From Muraenolepis orangiensis (taxonomy: Eukaryota > Chordata > Actinopteri > Gadiformes > Muraenolepididae): DNA of 64,000 nt. The notes beneath the pieces were generated by a model. The model was given only the letters and a program-made list of their open reading frames with translations. It did not search any database and had not been told where the DNA came from. This document shows positions 1-43,699 of this stretch, piece by piece. The translations under genes and the position numbers were made by a program. Each line of letters begins with the position of its first letter. Positions within the stretch are counted from its first letter, which is position 1. The stretch lies in NCBI GenBank assembly GCA_027704905.1, contig CM051018.1:16670528-16734527 (forward strand), read 5' to 3'.

Positions 1-274
1 TTGTACCCAGATCAAACACACACACACACACAACCTGCAATGTATGGTTTATGAATCGCCGACGTGCCTTATAACAGAGATTATACCTGCGAGGCAAACA
101 AAATGAAAATGAATAATATAAACAACTGTTCAACTGTTCTCCCTGCTGGGTTAGGTGCAGACCACCTGACCAAGGAATGACTCATTATGTCTCACGTTTG
201 TGTTTATTTGTGGAAGGAGCCGTGACAGAGCCCCATGACGCTTGAAGTGTACAGTACCTAGCATGTGTTTAAGA

Positions 275-332
275 CTCCTCCTCCTCCTCCTCCTCCTCCT
301 CCTCCTCCTCCTCCTCCTCCTCCTCCTCCTCC
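275..332. repeat. (CCT)n microsatellite
   Basis: About 19 uninterrupted trinucleotide units inside HGSNAT intronic DNA. Confidence 0.95.
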
Positions 333-344
333 GTGTTTAGGGTA

Positions 345-548
345 AATAGTGAGTGCATTTATTTATAAAGCGCTTTGAAAGTGCTTAATGAACGTTATGC
401 CTCACGTTCACCCATTCATACACACATTCATACACCGCCGTCTGGTCAGGTCTGGTCAGGTCTGAGGGTTAGGGTGTCTTGCTCAGGGACACTTGGCTAG
501 GAGGTGGAGCTGGGAGAATTGAACCGGCAAACGTTGCCAGACAACCCG
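345..548 (-). repeat. tRNA-related SINE fragment
   Basis: Read on the minus strand this has a box-B-like GCCGGTTCAATTC followed by a CCAAGTGTCCCTGAGCAAGACAC module. Both are typical of teleost tRNA-derived SINEs. It lies downstream of the 644-567 exon of HGSNAT, in the next intron, and is truncated and diverged. The region 1-344 shows only short (CA)n near 18-32 and the (CCT)n tract at 275-332. Confidence 0.6.
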
Positions 549-566
549 CTCTCTTTAAAAACTCAC

Positions 567-17154
<16,588 letters not shown>

Positions 17155-18068
17155 TTCGCCACGCAGTTCAACCTACACTTTGACTGATCATCTTGATGAA
17201 CTGATGTCAGGTCACTCTCAGGCTAGTATAAAACCTGGCCAAAGGGCAACATGCCTGTGCATAATGCGATAGGTGTTGATCCCTATCTACGCGGCCAATT
17301 TAAATAATCTACTATATCTCGCAAGCAATCAAGGATGGTAAATGGAAACATTTCAGTCGGGTCGTTTAACACACATATAATCTCAAATAGCTCAACGAAA
17401 AACGAAACTGGTGTGCATGAAGAAGTTATCGAGAAGAAGAGATATGGCCCATGCAAGACTCTAAAGTCCTACATCAACTTCCTCAATAGTTTTGATGTTG
17501 TTGTTGTTGTTGTTTTGTTTCCACGCATCAATAGGTATATCTTTGTGCACTGGAGCATACTTCCAATTTCCCTGTTCACCCGGACGTGACCCTGGGGGGG
17601 CTCTCTCGCTCTCTCATCACCTTCCAGTTAACAGAGGTAGATCATTACCCCTTCACCTTTTGGTTCACCTTTCAGGATGTTCCACCTTTAATTCACGTCT
17701 TACCATCAGTACAATTGTACACAATGATAGTATTATTTACACATCTCAGTATACTTTATATTATTATTATTATTTATATTATTATCATTTACAACCGTGT
17801 TGTTATTCAAGAGATTTAAAATCAACGGACACTCACTTAATTTGTCGTGCATTGTAATCTCTAATATAATTTAATTTAATTTAATGTGGCAGTAACTGAG
17901 TTTTGTTTGTTTTTGTTCAGGCTTCTGCACGGGCAACTAAACAGGATCTCTCCACCACGGCCCCTCTGCTTTGAATGAACTCATCCGAGCTCTGCTGGCT
18001 GAGCCACAGTCAGTGTTTAACCGAAGCTCTGGCTGTGCCCTCACTCTTCAACAGACCATCTAGCAAAC
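17155..18068. promoter_or_regulatory. Divergent intergenic region between HGSNAT and PCBD1
   Basis: The two start codons point away from each other across 914 bp, so this stretch should hold both 5' UTRs and both promoters. No TATA box is convincing. A T-rich tract ending TTTTGTTCAG at about 17911-17920 looks like a 3' splice site for a PCBD1 leader exon. Short TTG and TTA repeats lie at 17494-17515 and 17760-17785. Confidence 0.5.
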
Positions 18069-20221
18069 ATGGTGAGTACGACACATACCGATTACACCGG
18101 CCTGGCTTGCAGGATGTCACACACGTGTTTATTATCATGCTGTCAAATAGGAGGGGTCATCACTAAACGGTGTTTTATTGCAGACGGATAACCGTTGCGG
18201 ATAATGCAATGCAATTACGGTTAATGCAACATTGCATATTGCAGCCATAATCTATATATAAAAGCTGTAAAACGGATCGTGTATCACATCTAGTGTAATG
18301 CATAAACTACTTCTATATAGGCCTTAACATGTTGCCATCTATTCAATGGGAGGCAAAACAAGTCATTGTTTTTTCTATTACTCTACAGGTGGTCAGTGTT
18401 ATTCCCCATAACAAATATGTGGAGCCATTGTGTGTGAGCTTTAAGGGACGAGCGAGGTTAGAGCCAGCTCCCTATTGTCCCCAAACCACCGGCTAAATCT
18501 GTGAGGCTCGACAGATACCGGAGATTAGACGGTTGCTATGATACCTGTTGATGTCACCGCTCGTTATCAGGGGGAGGGGTTGGGGGTGGGGAGGATGTTG
18601 CGACATCTGTTTGCTTTGTGTCTCTTGTCTGTTTTTCTAAGTACACAACAGTGGCGTGTGGTTGTGCAATAACATGTGGAGATGAGCAGCCAGTGTGCTC
18701 TCCTGTCTGGTTAAGGAAATGTGAATGAATGTGGACATAGTGCATACAGTTACTCAGTTAGGCCCACTGCAAGCACACACACACTCTGATCTGACATGTG
18801 GGTGAATCTTGGGTTAAGAACATCTTGGGTTAAGAAATCATGTGGCACACTAATGCCAGGTCATGAGTTAGGATTAGGAATTTGTCTCTCTCTCACTCAA
18901 ATAATGCAGCTCGTTATTGTTTCCAGATGGGCTTGGCTGCAACCAATCACAGTTAGTATTTCTGGTACGGCCCCCCCTCTTCTTCCCCACATGTTGCCGT
19001 CTTCTCGCAGGCCGGTAAGATCCAGAGTCTGACGGAGGAGGAGAGGGCCCACCTACTGCCGCTGCTCCGCAATGCCCAGTGGGTGGAGGCCGGGGCCAGG
19101 GACGCCATCTACAAGGAGTTTTTGTTCAAAGACTTCAATCAGGTCTGGGTGACTTTGTGCTCTTGGGGTGGTCTTGTGTGCGTGTGTCTACTTTTCTATG
19201 ATTTAGCAGAAGCTTTTATCCAAATTGGGGGACTGGGGAATGAGAACAGATCTAGAAGTCATTAAGGAGCAGGTAGTTTGGTTAGGCCTTTTGCTGAAGG
19301 ACGCTTACTGGTAAGGCGGTTGACATGGGCAGGGATCGAACCCAGTATCTTTTGGGCTGGGGTTGTAGACACTAGACTATCTTAACAAATCTGGAGGATT
19401 GAATCCTCTTTATTGGTCACATATATATATCGAACCAGCAACCTTCCGGTTGTGAGGCGACTGCTCTACCTCCTGAGCTACACTGCCGCCCATTTTAAAA
19501 GGAGACACATTTTCTTGACCGTGGTTAATCCTTTTTGGTGGTGGGTGTTACTTTTCCCCCAGGCCTTTGGCTTCATGTCCAGAGTGGCTCTACAAGCCGA
19601 GAAGATGGACCATCATCCGGAGTGGTTCAACGTCTACAACAAGGTACCTTATGATGGTCACACATCCGGTGTACCAACAGCAGGGCTACACTTGTAGGGG
19701 AACTGAAATGGTTAGTGCCAAAATGGTCTGGATTTCGATGCCTAATGGCAGTCTGCTTGAGCAAGATTGGCTAACCTCTTCTACCGGTCAGTGAATCCCC
19801 CGTTTCAGCACAAATTCGAACAATGAGATTAATTTGAAATGCACCACACAAACCGTAGCATATTAAATAGCTAAAATATAACCGTCTGTCAATATCAACT
19901 GCTGCGTGCGCACACACACACACACACCACACACAGACCCCTCGCCGTCGGTGTCCCTTTGCCGTGACGTCAGTGTCCCCGAAGAGCCACGTTTGACGCT
20001 TCAAGCTCTTGTAAATGGTAGTAAAATAGTTTAATCCAGACTCAATATGCCCACAATTGACCTATGTTGAGCCGTATTTCCTGTGGGGTGTGTCACCATA
20101 ACAAGTCCAACCTCCCTCTCTCTCAAAGGTTCAGATCACACTCAGCACACACGAGTGCGGCGGTCTCTCCCAGCGTGACATCACCCTGGCCACCTTCATT
20201 GACCAGGCCTCCCTCATGTGA
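18069..20221 (+). CDS. PCBD1: Pterin-4a-carbinolamine dehydratase / DCoH
   Basis: Dehydrates 4a-hydroxytetrahydropterin formed by aromatic amino acid hydroxylases, so BH4 can be recycled. The same protein is the dimerisation cofactor of HNF1. Coding exons: 18069-18071 (the ATG alone, then GTGAGT), 19011-19142, 19563-19643, 20129-20221. All junctions are GT-AG and in frame, giving 102 residues against about 104 in mammals. The start reads MAGKIQSLTEEERAHLLPLL. The active-site block MDHHPEWFNVYNK (His62, His63) and the third histidine in LSTHECGGL (His80) are present. The stop follows DQASLM. A poly(A) signal lies 271 bp downstream. The single-codon first exon also matches the mammalian gene structure. 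A SINE cluster sits in intron 2. Confidence 0.97.
19268..19380 (-). repeat. tRNA-related SINE fragment
   Basis: On the minus strand a box-B-like GGGTTCGATCCC is followed by ACCAGTAAGCGTCCTTCAGCAAAAGGCC, a variant of the TCCTTGAGCAAGGC module. It lies in PCBD1 intron 2, next to another SINE piece. Confidence 0.55.
19394..19491 (-). repeat. tRNA-derived SINE with head joined directly to tail (copy C)
   Basis: On the minus strand a clean tRNA-like head (box A TAGCTCAGGAGGTAGAGCAG, box B GGTTGCTGGTTCGA) runs straight into ATATATGTGACCAATAAAGAGGATT. That segment matches the 3' tail of copy A at 6075-6104. The central part is absent. Confidence 0.75.
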
Positions 20222-20491
20222 CCCACAGCTGAATCTCAAAGTAAAACCTACAGTGTGTGTGTGTGTGTGTGTTGTGGGGTACAATTCTATATCAAAAGGA
20301 TTATGATGATGGATTTTGAGTGCCAAGATGTGAGAAGTCACCAAAGAGAAAATAGGGACCCAATTACCTGAATGTCTCGTCTATCAAGTACACCTCGTCT
20401 TATCATTCCGTTTGTATTCACAGTTCACATTTGAAAATGCAAAACCTGTGCCTTTCCTTCCCCCTGCGTGTTCCAATTTTTAAAGTGGTAA

Positions 20492-20497
20492 AATAAA
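20492..20497 (+). terminator. PCBD1 poly(A) signal AATAAA
   Basis: Canonical hexamer 271 bp after the PCBD1 stop codon, the first AATAAA downstream of it on the plus strand. Confidence 0.75.
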
Positions 20498-20594
20498 TGT
20501 TTTTCAAAAAACAGAAAGCCCATGTGATTTCATCCCTGCATGCGTTTACATTTTACTCACAACAACAACCATACACCAGACCACAAACCCAAAG

Positions 20595-22656
20595 CTCTTA
20601 TAGCAACTTGGTATTTATTAATTTAAAGGGACAACCTTTACAAGGATAAAAAGGAGCATTGGGGGCCACACAAACGACTGTTACAAAGCAAAGTCCCTGA
20701 GTTTGCTTAACAGAAGCACACAATCCATTACCATGATCTCTTGGTCTGGCCATCGAGGAGCCGTGCTCCATTATTGCTAGGGGGTGCTTTTAAATAACAG
20801 CCAAAACAAACAAACCCATTATGGAGGATTTATGGACATAGTCATGAACACAAAACGTTATTAGTATGTTGTTGACTTACTCAAGCCTCCCCTTACACAA
20901 CATCGATGCATTTGATCCCTTGATTGAGTCGTAAAATCGATAAAGTATGCTTACTGGGAACCAATTAAAACACAAACATCAAAACCCAACATGGTTGACA
21001 GGAAACTGACCAGGAGGAGAAAAAGTAGAAGAGCTTGTAGAGAAGTATTTATGAATGCTACCTTCTTTTTTTGATTGATTGATAGAGATAGATACCTTCA
21101 CAACTCTATGTGAAAAAAAAAAAAAAAGACTGGCCAGGATTTTAGAGAATGAATAAAACAAATCACAAAGTGGTCTTGTACACAAAAGCACACGGCAAAA
21201 CGACACGAGCAAGTCTGAGAACTGGTCTGGTGAAATACGTGCCCGCTTTCTAAAAACAACGTAGGTATATGTGCTGAAGTTTTCACTCCTGAAACATCAA
21301 GGGTATGCAGTGGGTGAACATGGAAACATGGTAATCGGATATAGGCTGCACAGTTTCAACAATCAATATTGAGCAAACACGTGCGTATGCCGAATAAACA
21401 AACAAAAAAAAAGTCCAAGGTTCTTGGTGTTATTTATGGATGAGACTGAAAAAGGTGAACTGCAAAAACAAAAACACACTGTATAAAAGACACGTCTACA
21501 CACATAGTTCAAACGCACGCAAGAACGCTTGAAATGTACCAACTGTTGACATAACCGCTTCAGTTGACAGAACCTGCGTGAGAGGTTCCATTGTCAAGAA
21601 TGAACAAGACGGACACGTCGTACTGGGGTGTTGACTGAGGTAGATTGAGAGAAGATCTTGAATTACGAGGAAGGAAAATATTCAGGTCATCTGTCCACCA
21701 CGTACACACATATATATAATGACAAACGTATTACTCCACAGGATGAATTAACAGACATTTATATATATTAAAAAGTCTTACGATTTTAAAGGGGAAGTGA
21801 GTCAAGGCAGAATCATTCAATGTCAGCCCTTATTAAAAAAACAATTTGTTGTCCTTTTCAACATTAGTGACATCAAATGATCTCCACCGTCACTGTATCA
21901 TACCGAAAGTATGAATTACATTTGTATGAAGGGATAGGAAAATTTATACAAAAATCGAAAATTAAATGATTGTCTTCATATCGTCTATATAGTTTTAAGC
22001 TATTAAAACGGCAACGCTTAAAAACAAACAAAACAAACAAACTATGTCGGACAAACAGGCGACTGCACTACACACAGTTGTACACTTGAGGGCAGAAGAG
22101 CAGCGTGACATGCTTTCAGTGGTTTGTGTTTCTCGGCGTCATCACATCATTATTCAGTGACTATCGCGTTTTGAAATGTTCCTGCTTGATTGTTTAAAGC
22201 ACAAAAGAAGAAAAAAAAAAATACTTGAATGTATTCACAAATTAACAGACGACGAAAACAAAAAAAAATGCATTTGTCTAATGATTGACATTTAGATTCA
22301 AGACACGATTAAGCACCAATAAAACTGAATTGGACAAATACACTGCAAAAAAAACAAAATACATTTCCAAGCTTCTAAGCAAAAAACAGATAATCGTTAG
22401 AATAACTTTTTGAGTCATCATTTCTCTATGGTGTCTAGGCACAGTTATACGTGACGCGTTTCCCTCTCTGTGTATTAAAACACGATGGCTTGTGCGTCCC
22501 AAGCAGTTTGTCAGTGCAAACAGTCGGGGTAGCCGTGGGCAACATAAGGCAACCGTTGGGCATTTCAGGTTACAGGACGGGAGGGGGGGCTGGTAGTGTG
22601 GGGGAAGGGGGGGGGGGCCTGTCCAGAGGAGTTGGCCAGGGGCTGCTGCTGGTGCT
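20595..22656 (-). other. SGPL1 3' UTR (inferred)
   Basis: AT-rich non-coding stretch between the SGPL1 stop codon and the minus-strand AATAAA at 20619-20614. It contains no intron-like or coding structure and few repeats (A runs near 21113-21126 and 22210-22220). The 3' limit is inferred from the poly(A) signal only. Confidence 0.6.
20614..20619 (-). terminator. SGPL1 poly(A) signal AATAAA
   Basis: TTTATT on the plus strand, facing the PCBD1 signal 117 bp away. The two convergent genes appear to end back to back without overlapping. Confidence 0.6.
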
Positions 22657-32988
<10,332 letters not shown>

Positions 32989-35900
32989 GTCGTCGGGGAA
33001 TATCCTCGGTGAAGCAACAGTCCTGTTAGTCGAGTTAGGAGTGAGGCACCACCACCACTACTACTACAAGACGAGCCTGATCAACAACATAAACACGCAC
33101 AGGCTGCTACGCTAACCCCACCACTTTCAGGAAGTAGCCAGCATCTGCTAACGCACAGTATACATACATGCACATGTAGATCTTACAACTTGTGAGTGGC
33201 TCCGTGGTCATGAATTCCCCACTAGCATGGCGTTGACATGCTATGTGGATCTGACATTAAAAGCAGGACATTGGAAAAGTTACGGCTAATGACACACACA
33301 AGGGGTAGTAGTTACCGAATCGGTTTGGCTGTCGCGTTTGCATTGACGTCAAATGTGTTTTTGCTAGTGTCAACAGTGCCCCCAAGTGGCCAAGGACCAC
33401 TCCTACACAATGGTACATGGTTTATTAGAAAATTAGACAGTAGGGCTATTGGGAATCTATTGATGATTATTTCATTTTCTTCGAGTTATACTATGTTAAT
33501 GTGTAAAATATATTAGTTTTTAATAAATATGCAATAAATATATATAATAAATATATATATATTTTTTAGTTTTTCCACTATTTTTCATTCTACCAATGAT
33601 ATCAAATAAATCATGATTTAAAACATGTTGAGTCACCCCCAATAAGTTCACATAAATATAAATACCAGGAATCGCATGAACAATGTAAATGTATAATTGG
33701 GTCTTCATTAAAAAATCTAAAAATTAGATTTTTTAAATTGGATATGGCAATAGTTGTGTAACTATTCGTGATGTAATTTATACTGGAACAATGTAAAAAC
33801 AATGTTGCTAAAGACAATCATATTGTAAACCAACTAATGAACTTACACATTCAAGTAAAAATGGAACAATTAACGTTGTAATGAAGATAATTGAAAATGC
33901 CAAAAAAATGTTCCATGACGAATACCTTTATATATTTAATTGAATGCTTATATTAAAACATGATGGCCAATGTGTCGTGTTATGTTAAAATGTGTTTGCC
34001 TACATATCTATATTCATTGTATTCCCAATTTACGTCCAAAACCTACTGACAGAATAAATACAAATACTTTAATTGTAAATGTTGAAAGGTATAGCGAGCG
34101 ACCTGCAATCATAACCGCATTGTTAACTTTTACAAGCATGGGACAAACAGTCCCGTGGCTTCTCTTTCGTCGTAATTGATGATCATGGCCTTCAAAAGCT
34201 ATAAGGTTAGAGTTACAATACTGAGCCCAGTGAAAAGAAACTCAAAAGCACATTAAAACCGCATTACTACTTGTGCAAAGTGTGCTCAGGGTCATTCTGG
34301 TCACGATGCGCACACCTCTCCAAAAAGCGCACGCGTCTCCAAGGCGCACTCTCCACTTTCTAAAGGCAGTTCGCATTGTTGGGGTCTTCACAAGAGGTGT
34401 ACATATGGCATCCGGGTTGCAATTAAATGTTTTAAAATGTTTTTTTCTCTCTTTAAGAAGTTTCCCCTTTTCTTTCTTCCCGTGGCCATTTACCACAGAA
34501 TAAGAGGGTCTACATTCAACGGTTCGCTGCTGGTTTGGGATGACAACAATCTGGTCAGCGAGTTGTTGGACTTTGATTGCCCCTTCAGAACGTCCTTCAA
34601 ACAAAAGCTCAAGACGAAAATAAAGCCCCACCTGGTACCTCTGTTTGCTAAAATAATAATAAATAGATTTCGTTTATTAAATAAGCACAAGGGACTGTAA
34701 AGTGGAGTAGTAATCAGGAGACTCGGGCAGGTATCACCTGCTCTTGCGCTTGCTCAGTTTATTGTTAAATATTGTTAAATCACTTTCATACGAAGTCTGC
34801 CTCGATATCTGCTTTTTTCCTTGGCGACTCGGAGCGTGTGTTTGCCTACACTTTGCATAACAAGCGGAAAAGCATAGTATGCTGATAAAAAAATCAAGTC
34901 ACCCTCGAACACGCACCTGTCCACGATATTCCAACATAGATTTGGCATCAGTGAATGTTTGTAAAGTGGTAATATTCAGTTTACATTAGACTTTTCTTCG
35001 TGGCTTTTATAACAGCAAAGCACCATCTCCTATCTCACCAGCGTATTTGTCAATTTTATTGAAAGCATATGGTTATCAGAGAGCTCCCAAAACACATATG
35101 TAGACAGAAAGTTAACGAGTGTGCAACAAGTGTTTAGGGGGGGGGGGGTCCATTATAAATAAAGCTTCTGTTGTGCCGTAGCACATTTAGCCCATTCCCA
35201 AATGTGTCACTTGTACCCACCCTTATGCATTTTAATAACTTTAAAATAAGACGAAAAGACTAAAAACACCCATGCGCTGTTCGCCAACATCAGTTCATTT
35301 GCATGTTGGAGATGTCATAGCGCACTATGTTATGGTAAATATGAGGTGTTAAATACACATCTATTGATTTGACAAAGAACACAACCCTTTGTACTTCAAT
35401 TTCAAATAAAAAGTTCTGCCTTTTCGACAGCTGTTACCAGGGTGTTTGTCGTGCGTAAATGTGATTATCGACCTACAAGATTAATGCGCTCCCGGTCGAT
35501 GAGCATTTTGGTTTTATAACTTTGTGACATTGTAATTGATATGGTATGTGATACGGCAAGCAGTTTAAATGCGGAAAAATCTTGATTAAGAACATAAATT
35601 AAACGACATTGTAATTTGGAAAAATTAAATCCAAACATCAAGTAAGGACCGCGCCAAAGCTAGAGCCAAGTCAGATATGTCAATAGGTTTGATATGTACA
35701 CTACTTATAAACACGCCATACGTGGTTCTGTATCAATATTTATCATTCAGTTCACTTTTTCCTCTTTTGAAGTTATATTTGAGCCTATATAACGCTACTT
35801 TAGAATTCCATTTTAAAAGTGAGGATTGAACATGTTTAATGTGCGCAATAAAGGCCTTAAAACGAATTTAAAAAAATATATAGTTAAAAGACCATTTCTC

Positions 35901-36300
35901 AGGATGACACAATTGCGCATTCAAACGTGCGTTTTTTTAGTAGAATAGATCTGACTCGAGTGACTTTCGAGTGAGTTTATTGAGTTCAAATGTTACATGT
36001 TTATAGGACTATGTATAAACTGCATTAAATATTCGAGTGCTTATAAAACGATAGGCCTGTATACCACATGTCATTCAGACACATTTAAAATGGAAAAAGA
36101 CTGTGCTTAGAATGCACACAACAAGAAGAACCATAAGTGGCCTATAGACAGTGTATCTTTGAATAATGAGTCAACTAATCCAATAGTAGGGCCTACCTAA
36201 AAAATCACTGCAAAGACGTGCTGCTGGCGTCCCTGCAAGCTGATTGGCCCGTGGACATGCGCTGTTTATTCAGGCACCATTGAAACAGATAAGATAAAGG
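32989..36300. other. SGPL1-NEUROG3 divergent intergenic region
   Basis: About 3.3 kb, strongly AT-rich, with no gene recognised. It should contain the SGPL1 promoter near 33000-33100 (CCACTACTACTACAAG triplets) and NEUROG3 upstream control sequence. There are short (TA)n runs near 33540-33565. Microsatellites are scarce compared with the rest of the window, which may reflect constraint on developmental enhancers. Confidence 0.4.
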
Positions 36301-36542
36301 GCCACATAAAATGACAGATGATGCACATCCATCTCTCATTGTCAGCTGCGCATATACCAGCGTCAGTCTCTCTTCCAGTTGGATACAGGAGCCGCAAGGA
36401 GAAACGACAGATATTTCTACATCGGTAAACAAAACAAAACAAATATATATATGTGTATATACATCAATAACTGAAGCATTGTATAATCTTGTCACTTAAG
36501 ATGCACTGGTTCCAATTTTGATTATTATTATTTTTCCCTTAG
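36241..36542 (+). promoter_or_regulatory. NEUROG3 core promoter, leader exon and 5' UTR intron (inferred)
   Basis: An inverted CCAAT box (GATTGG) lies at about 36241-36246 and a TATA-like CATAAAA at 36304-36310. An E-box CAGCTG is at 36343-36348. The donor ACATCG|GTAAAC is at 36424/36425 and the acceptor TTTTTCCCTTAG ends at 36542. This predicts a short non-coding first exon and a 118-bp intron before the coding exon, resembling the two-exon structure of mammalian NEUROG3. Confidence 0.6.
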
Positions 36543-36589
36543 GACCTACTGTATCTGCAACTAATAAGACTTTTTGGAACTGCGCCAGG

Positions 36590-37312
36590 ATGTTGCCCAC
36601 GTTGATGTGTGCGCCGGCCGAGCGGTGCGTCACCGTCCGGCCCGGTGCGCATTCTGTCAGCAGCGCCGGTAATAAGGACGACATCAAACCGGACGACTCC
36701 AGCAAACAGCTTTGTGGTCGTCACAGTGGATGGAAGGTTAAAACCTACTGCACGAAAAAGCCTCTTGGATCAAAATCACCTGCAGGACTCTGCGGACCCA
36801 GGGGGAAACGCAGGGTAAAAGCCAACGACAGAGAACGGAACCGTATGCACAACCTGAACTCTGCCCTGGACGACCTGAGGAGCATCCTCCCCATGCTGCC
36901 CGACGACGCGAAGCTGACGAAGATCGAAACGCTGCGCTTCGCCCACAACTACATCTGGGCACTGACGGAGACTTTGAGGATGGCCGATCATCATCATCAT
37001 CACCATCATCCTCATCACCAACAACAACAACAACAACAACCCGGACAACACGCTCCACGTCAGCACGAGGCGTACTGGCCCACAGCGGCGGGTATTTACA
37101 CGATGACGCGTTTGGAATGTCCGACGAGCGTGCAGTCCAGTGCGTGGGACTCGACGACGTCCCCCGCGCCGTCGTGTCACGGGAGCCCCGGGAGCGCGAG
37201 GCGGCTGGATGTGATGAACCGGGAGATCTGCTCGTCTGCCGTCACCAAGAGCAGAACGCAACAGTGTCCCTCTTCTTACCTTTTGTGTGAATCCACGATG
37301 GTTGACGTTTAA
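36590..37312 (+). CDS. NEUROG3: Neurogenin-3 bHLH transcription factor
   Basis: A proneural basic helix-loop-helix activator that pairs with E proteins on E-boxes. In mammals it specifies endocrine pancreas. The single coding exon gives 240 residues from the ATG at 36590, chosen because it follows the predicted 3' splice site and has A at -3. The frame is open upstream to 36518, but that part lies in the predicted intron. The bHLH (about residues 83-137) includes the neurogenin signature KANDRERNRMHNLNSALDDL and DDAKLTKIETLRFAHNYIWA. The AHNYIWALTETLR segment fits NEUROG3 better than NEUROG1/2, which have AYNYIWAL. Directly after the domain come His-rich and Gln runs (about residues 141-157), then a divergent Ser/Thr/Pro tail. 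It lies between SGPL1 and PDLIM1. Confidence 0.93.
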   Translation: MLPTLMCAPAERCVTVRPGAHSVSSAGNKDDIKPDDSSKQLCGRHSGWKVKTYCTKKPLGSKSPAGLCGPRGKRRVKANDRERNRMHNLNSALDDLRSILPMLPDDAKLTKIETLRFAHNYIWALTETLRMADHHHHHHHPHHQQQQQQQPGQHAPRQHEAYWPTAAGIYTMTRLECPTSVQSSAWDSTTSPAPSCHGSPGSARRLDVMNREICSSAVTKSRTQQCPSSYLLCESTMVDV

Positions 37313-37648
37313 TCTCGTGTTGTAATGTAAGTCGACCCTCCATGTAATGATGTCTTCATGACAATCACATTTTCAGAGACAATTTTTTTGGATGGTCAAC
37401 TTTTCCGCACTTCATTTCATGCAAATCCTTGCAATTAGCTGTCGATTGTGTTAGTAAACGTTTGCCTCATTAGGATTAAGTTGTTGAATGGATCTTACAG
37501 ATTAGTAAAATGTTTAATTAGATACGTTATCTTGAAACAACGTTGCACTTATTAGGCCTAAGTAGACCATGTTCAACCTGTGTCAAACATTGGCAAAAAA
37601 ACCTGTTAAGTTATACAAGACAATAGAAGAAAGGGTTGAGATAAAACA

Positions 37649-37654
37649 TTTATT
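37649..37654 (-). terminator. PDLIM1 poly(A) signal AATAAA
   Basis: TTTATT on the plus strand, 478 bp beyond the PDLIM1 stop codon in transcript direction. It is the most convincing hexamer there. Confidence 0.5.
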
Positions 37655-37673
37655 TGGCAGTAGAATTTAATTT

Positions 37674-37679
37674 AATAAA
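37674..37679 (+). terminator. NEUROG3 poly(A) signal AATAAA
   Basis: Canonical hexamer followed by A-rich DNA, 362 bp after the NEUROG3 stop. It lies 20 bp from the opposing PDLIM1 signal. Confidence 0.6.
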
Positions 37680-38131
37680 AAAAACAGTTTTCATTGCAAT
37701 TGATGACAACATAATGCATTGTTTGGAGTGAAAATTCATTATTCATAAAATATCAAACATACACTGAATTGCAATTCATACAGAAAATCGAATTCAATTA
37801 GGCTCCAGCTTTGGGCAACAAAACGTTTTCACGTGTAGTGAGTACAAATAAAATCACTATTGTACAGTATTCATCCATCCTTTGTGGTATGCCAAAGCAA
37901 AAAAACAAAAAAAAAAGACATAGTTCTTTGTTGTCTGTTTTCCTGTTGAACAGTGACCGTAGAGTAACAAAAAGGGGGGGGGGGGGGGGGAAAGACAATT
38001 TTATAGTGTCCTTTACATAGCATGGGCAAAATTTGTCAAAGTCTTGGATCATTTAATGGTATCCTATAGTGATGTGCAGTCTGTCGCTATGGTAGTGGTA
38101 GTGGTGGTTGGGGGGGGGGGGGGTTTGGGGT

Positions 38132-43699
<5,568 letters not shown>

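Noticed and set aside
36518..36589. 24-residue upstream extension of NEUROG3 (MIIIIFPLGPTVS...)
   Set aside because: It lies partly in the predicted 118-bp 5' UTR intron that ends with TTTTTCCCTTAG at 36542, and it encodes sequence unlike neurogenins.
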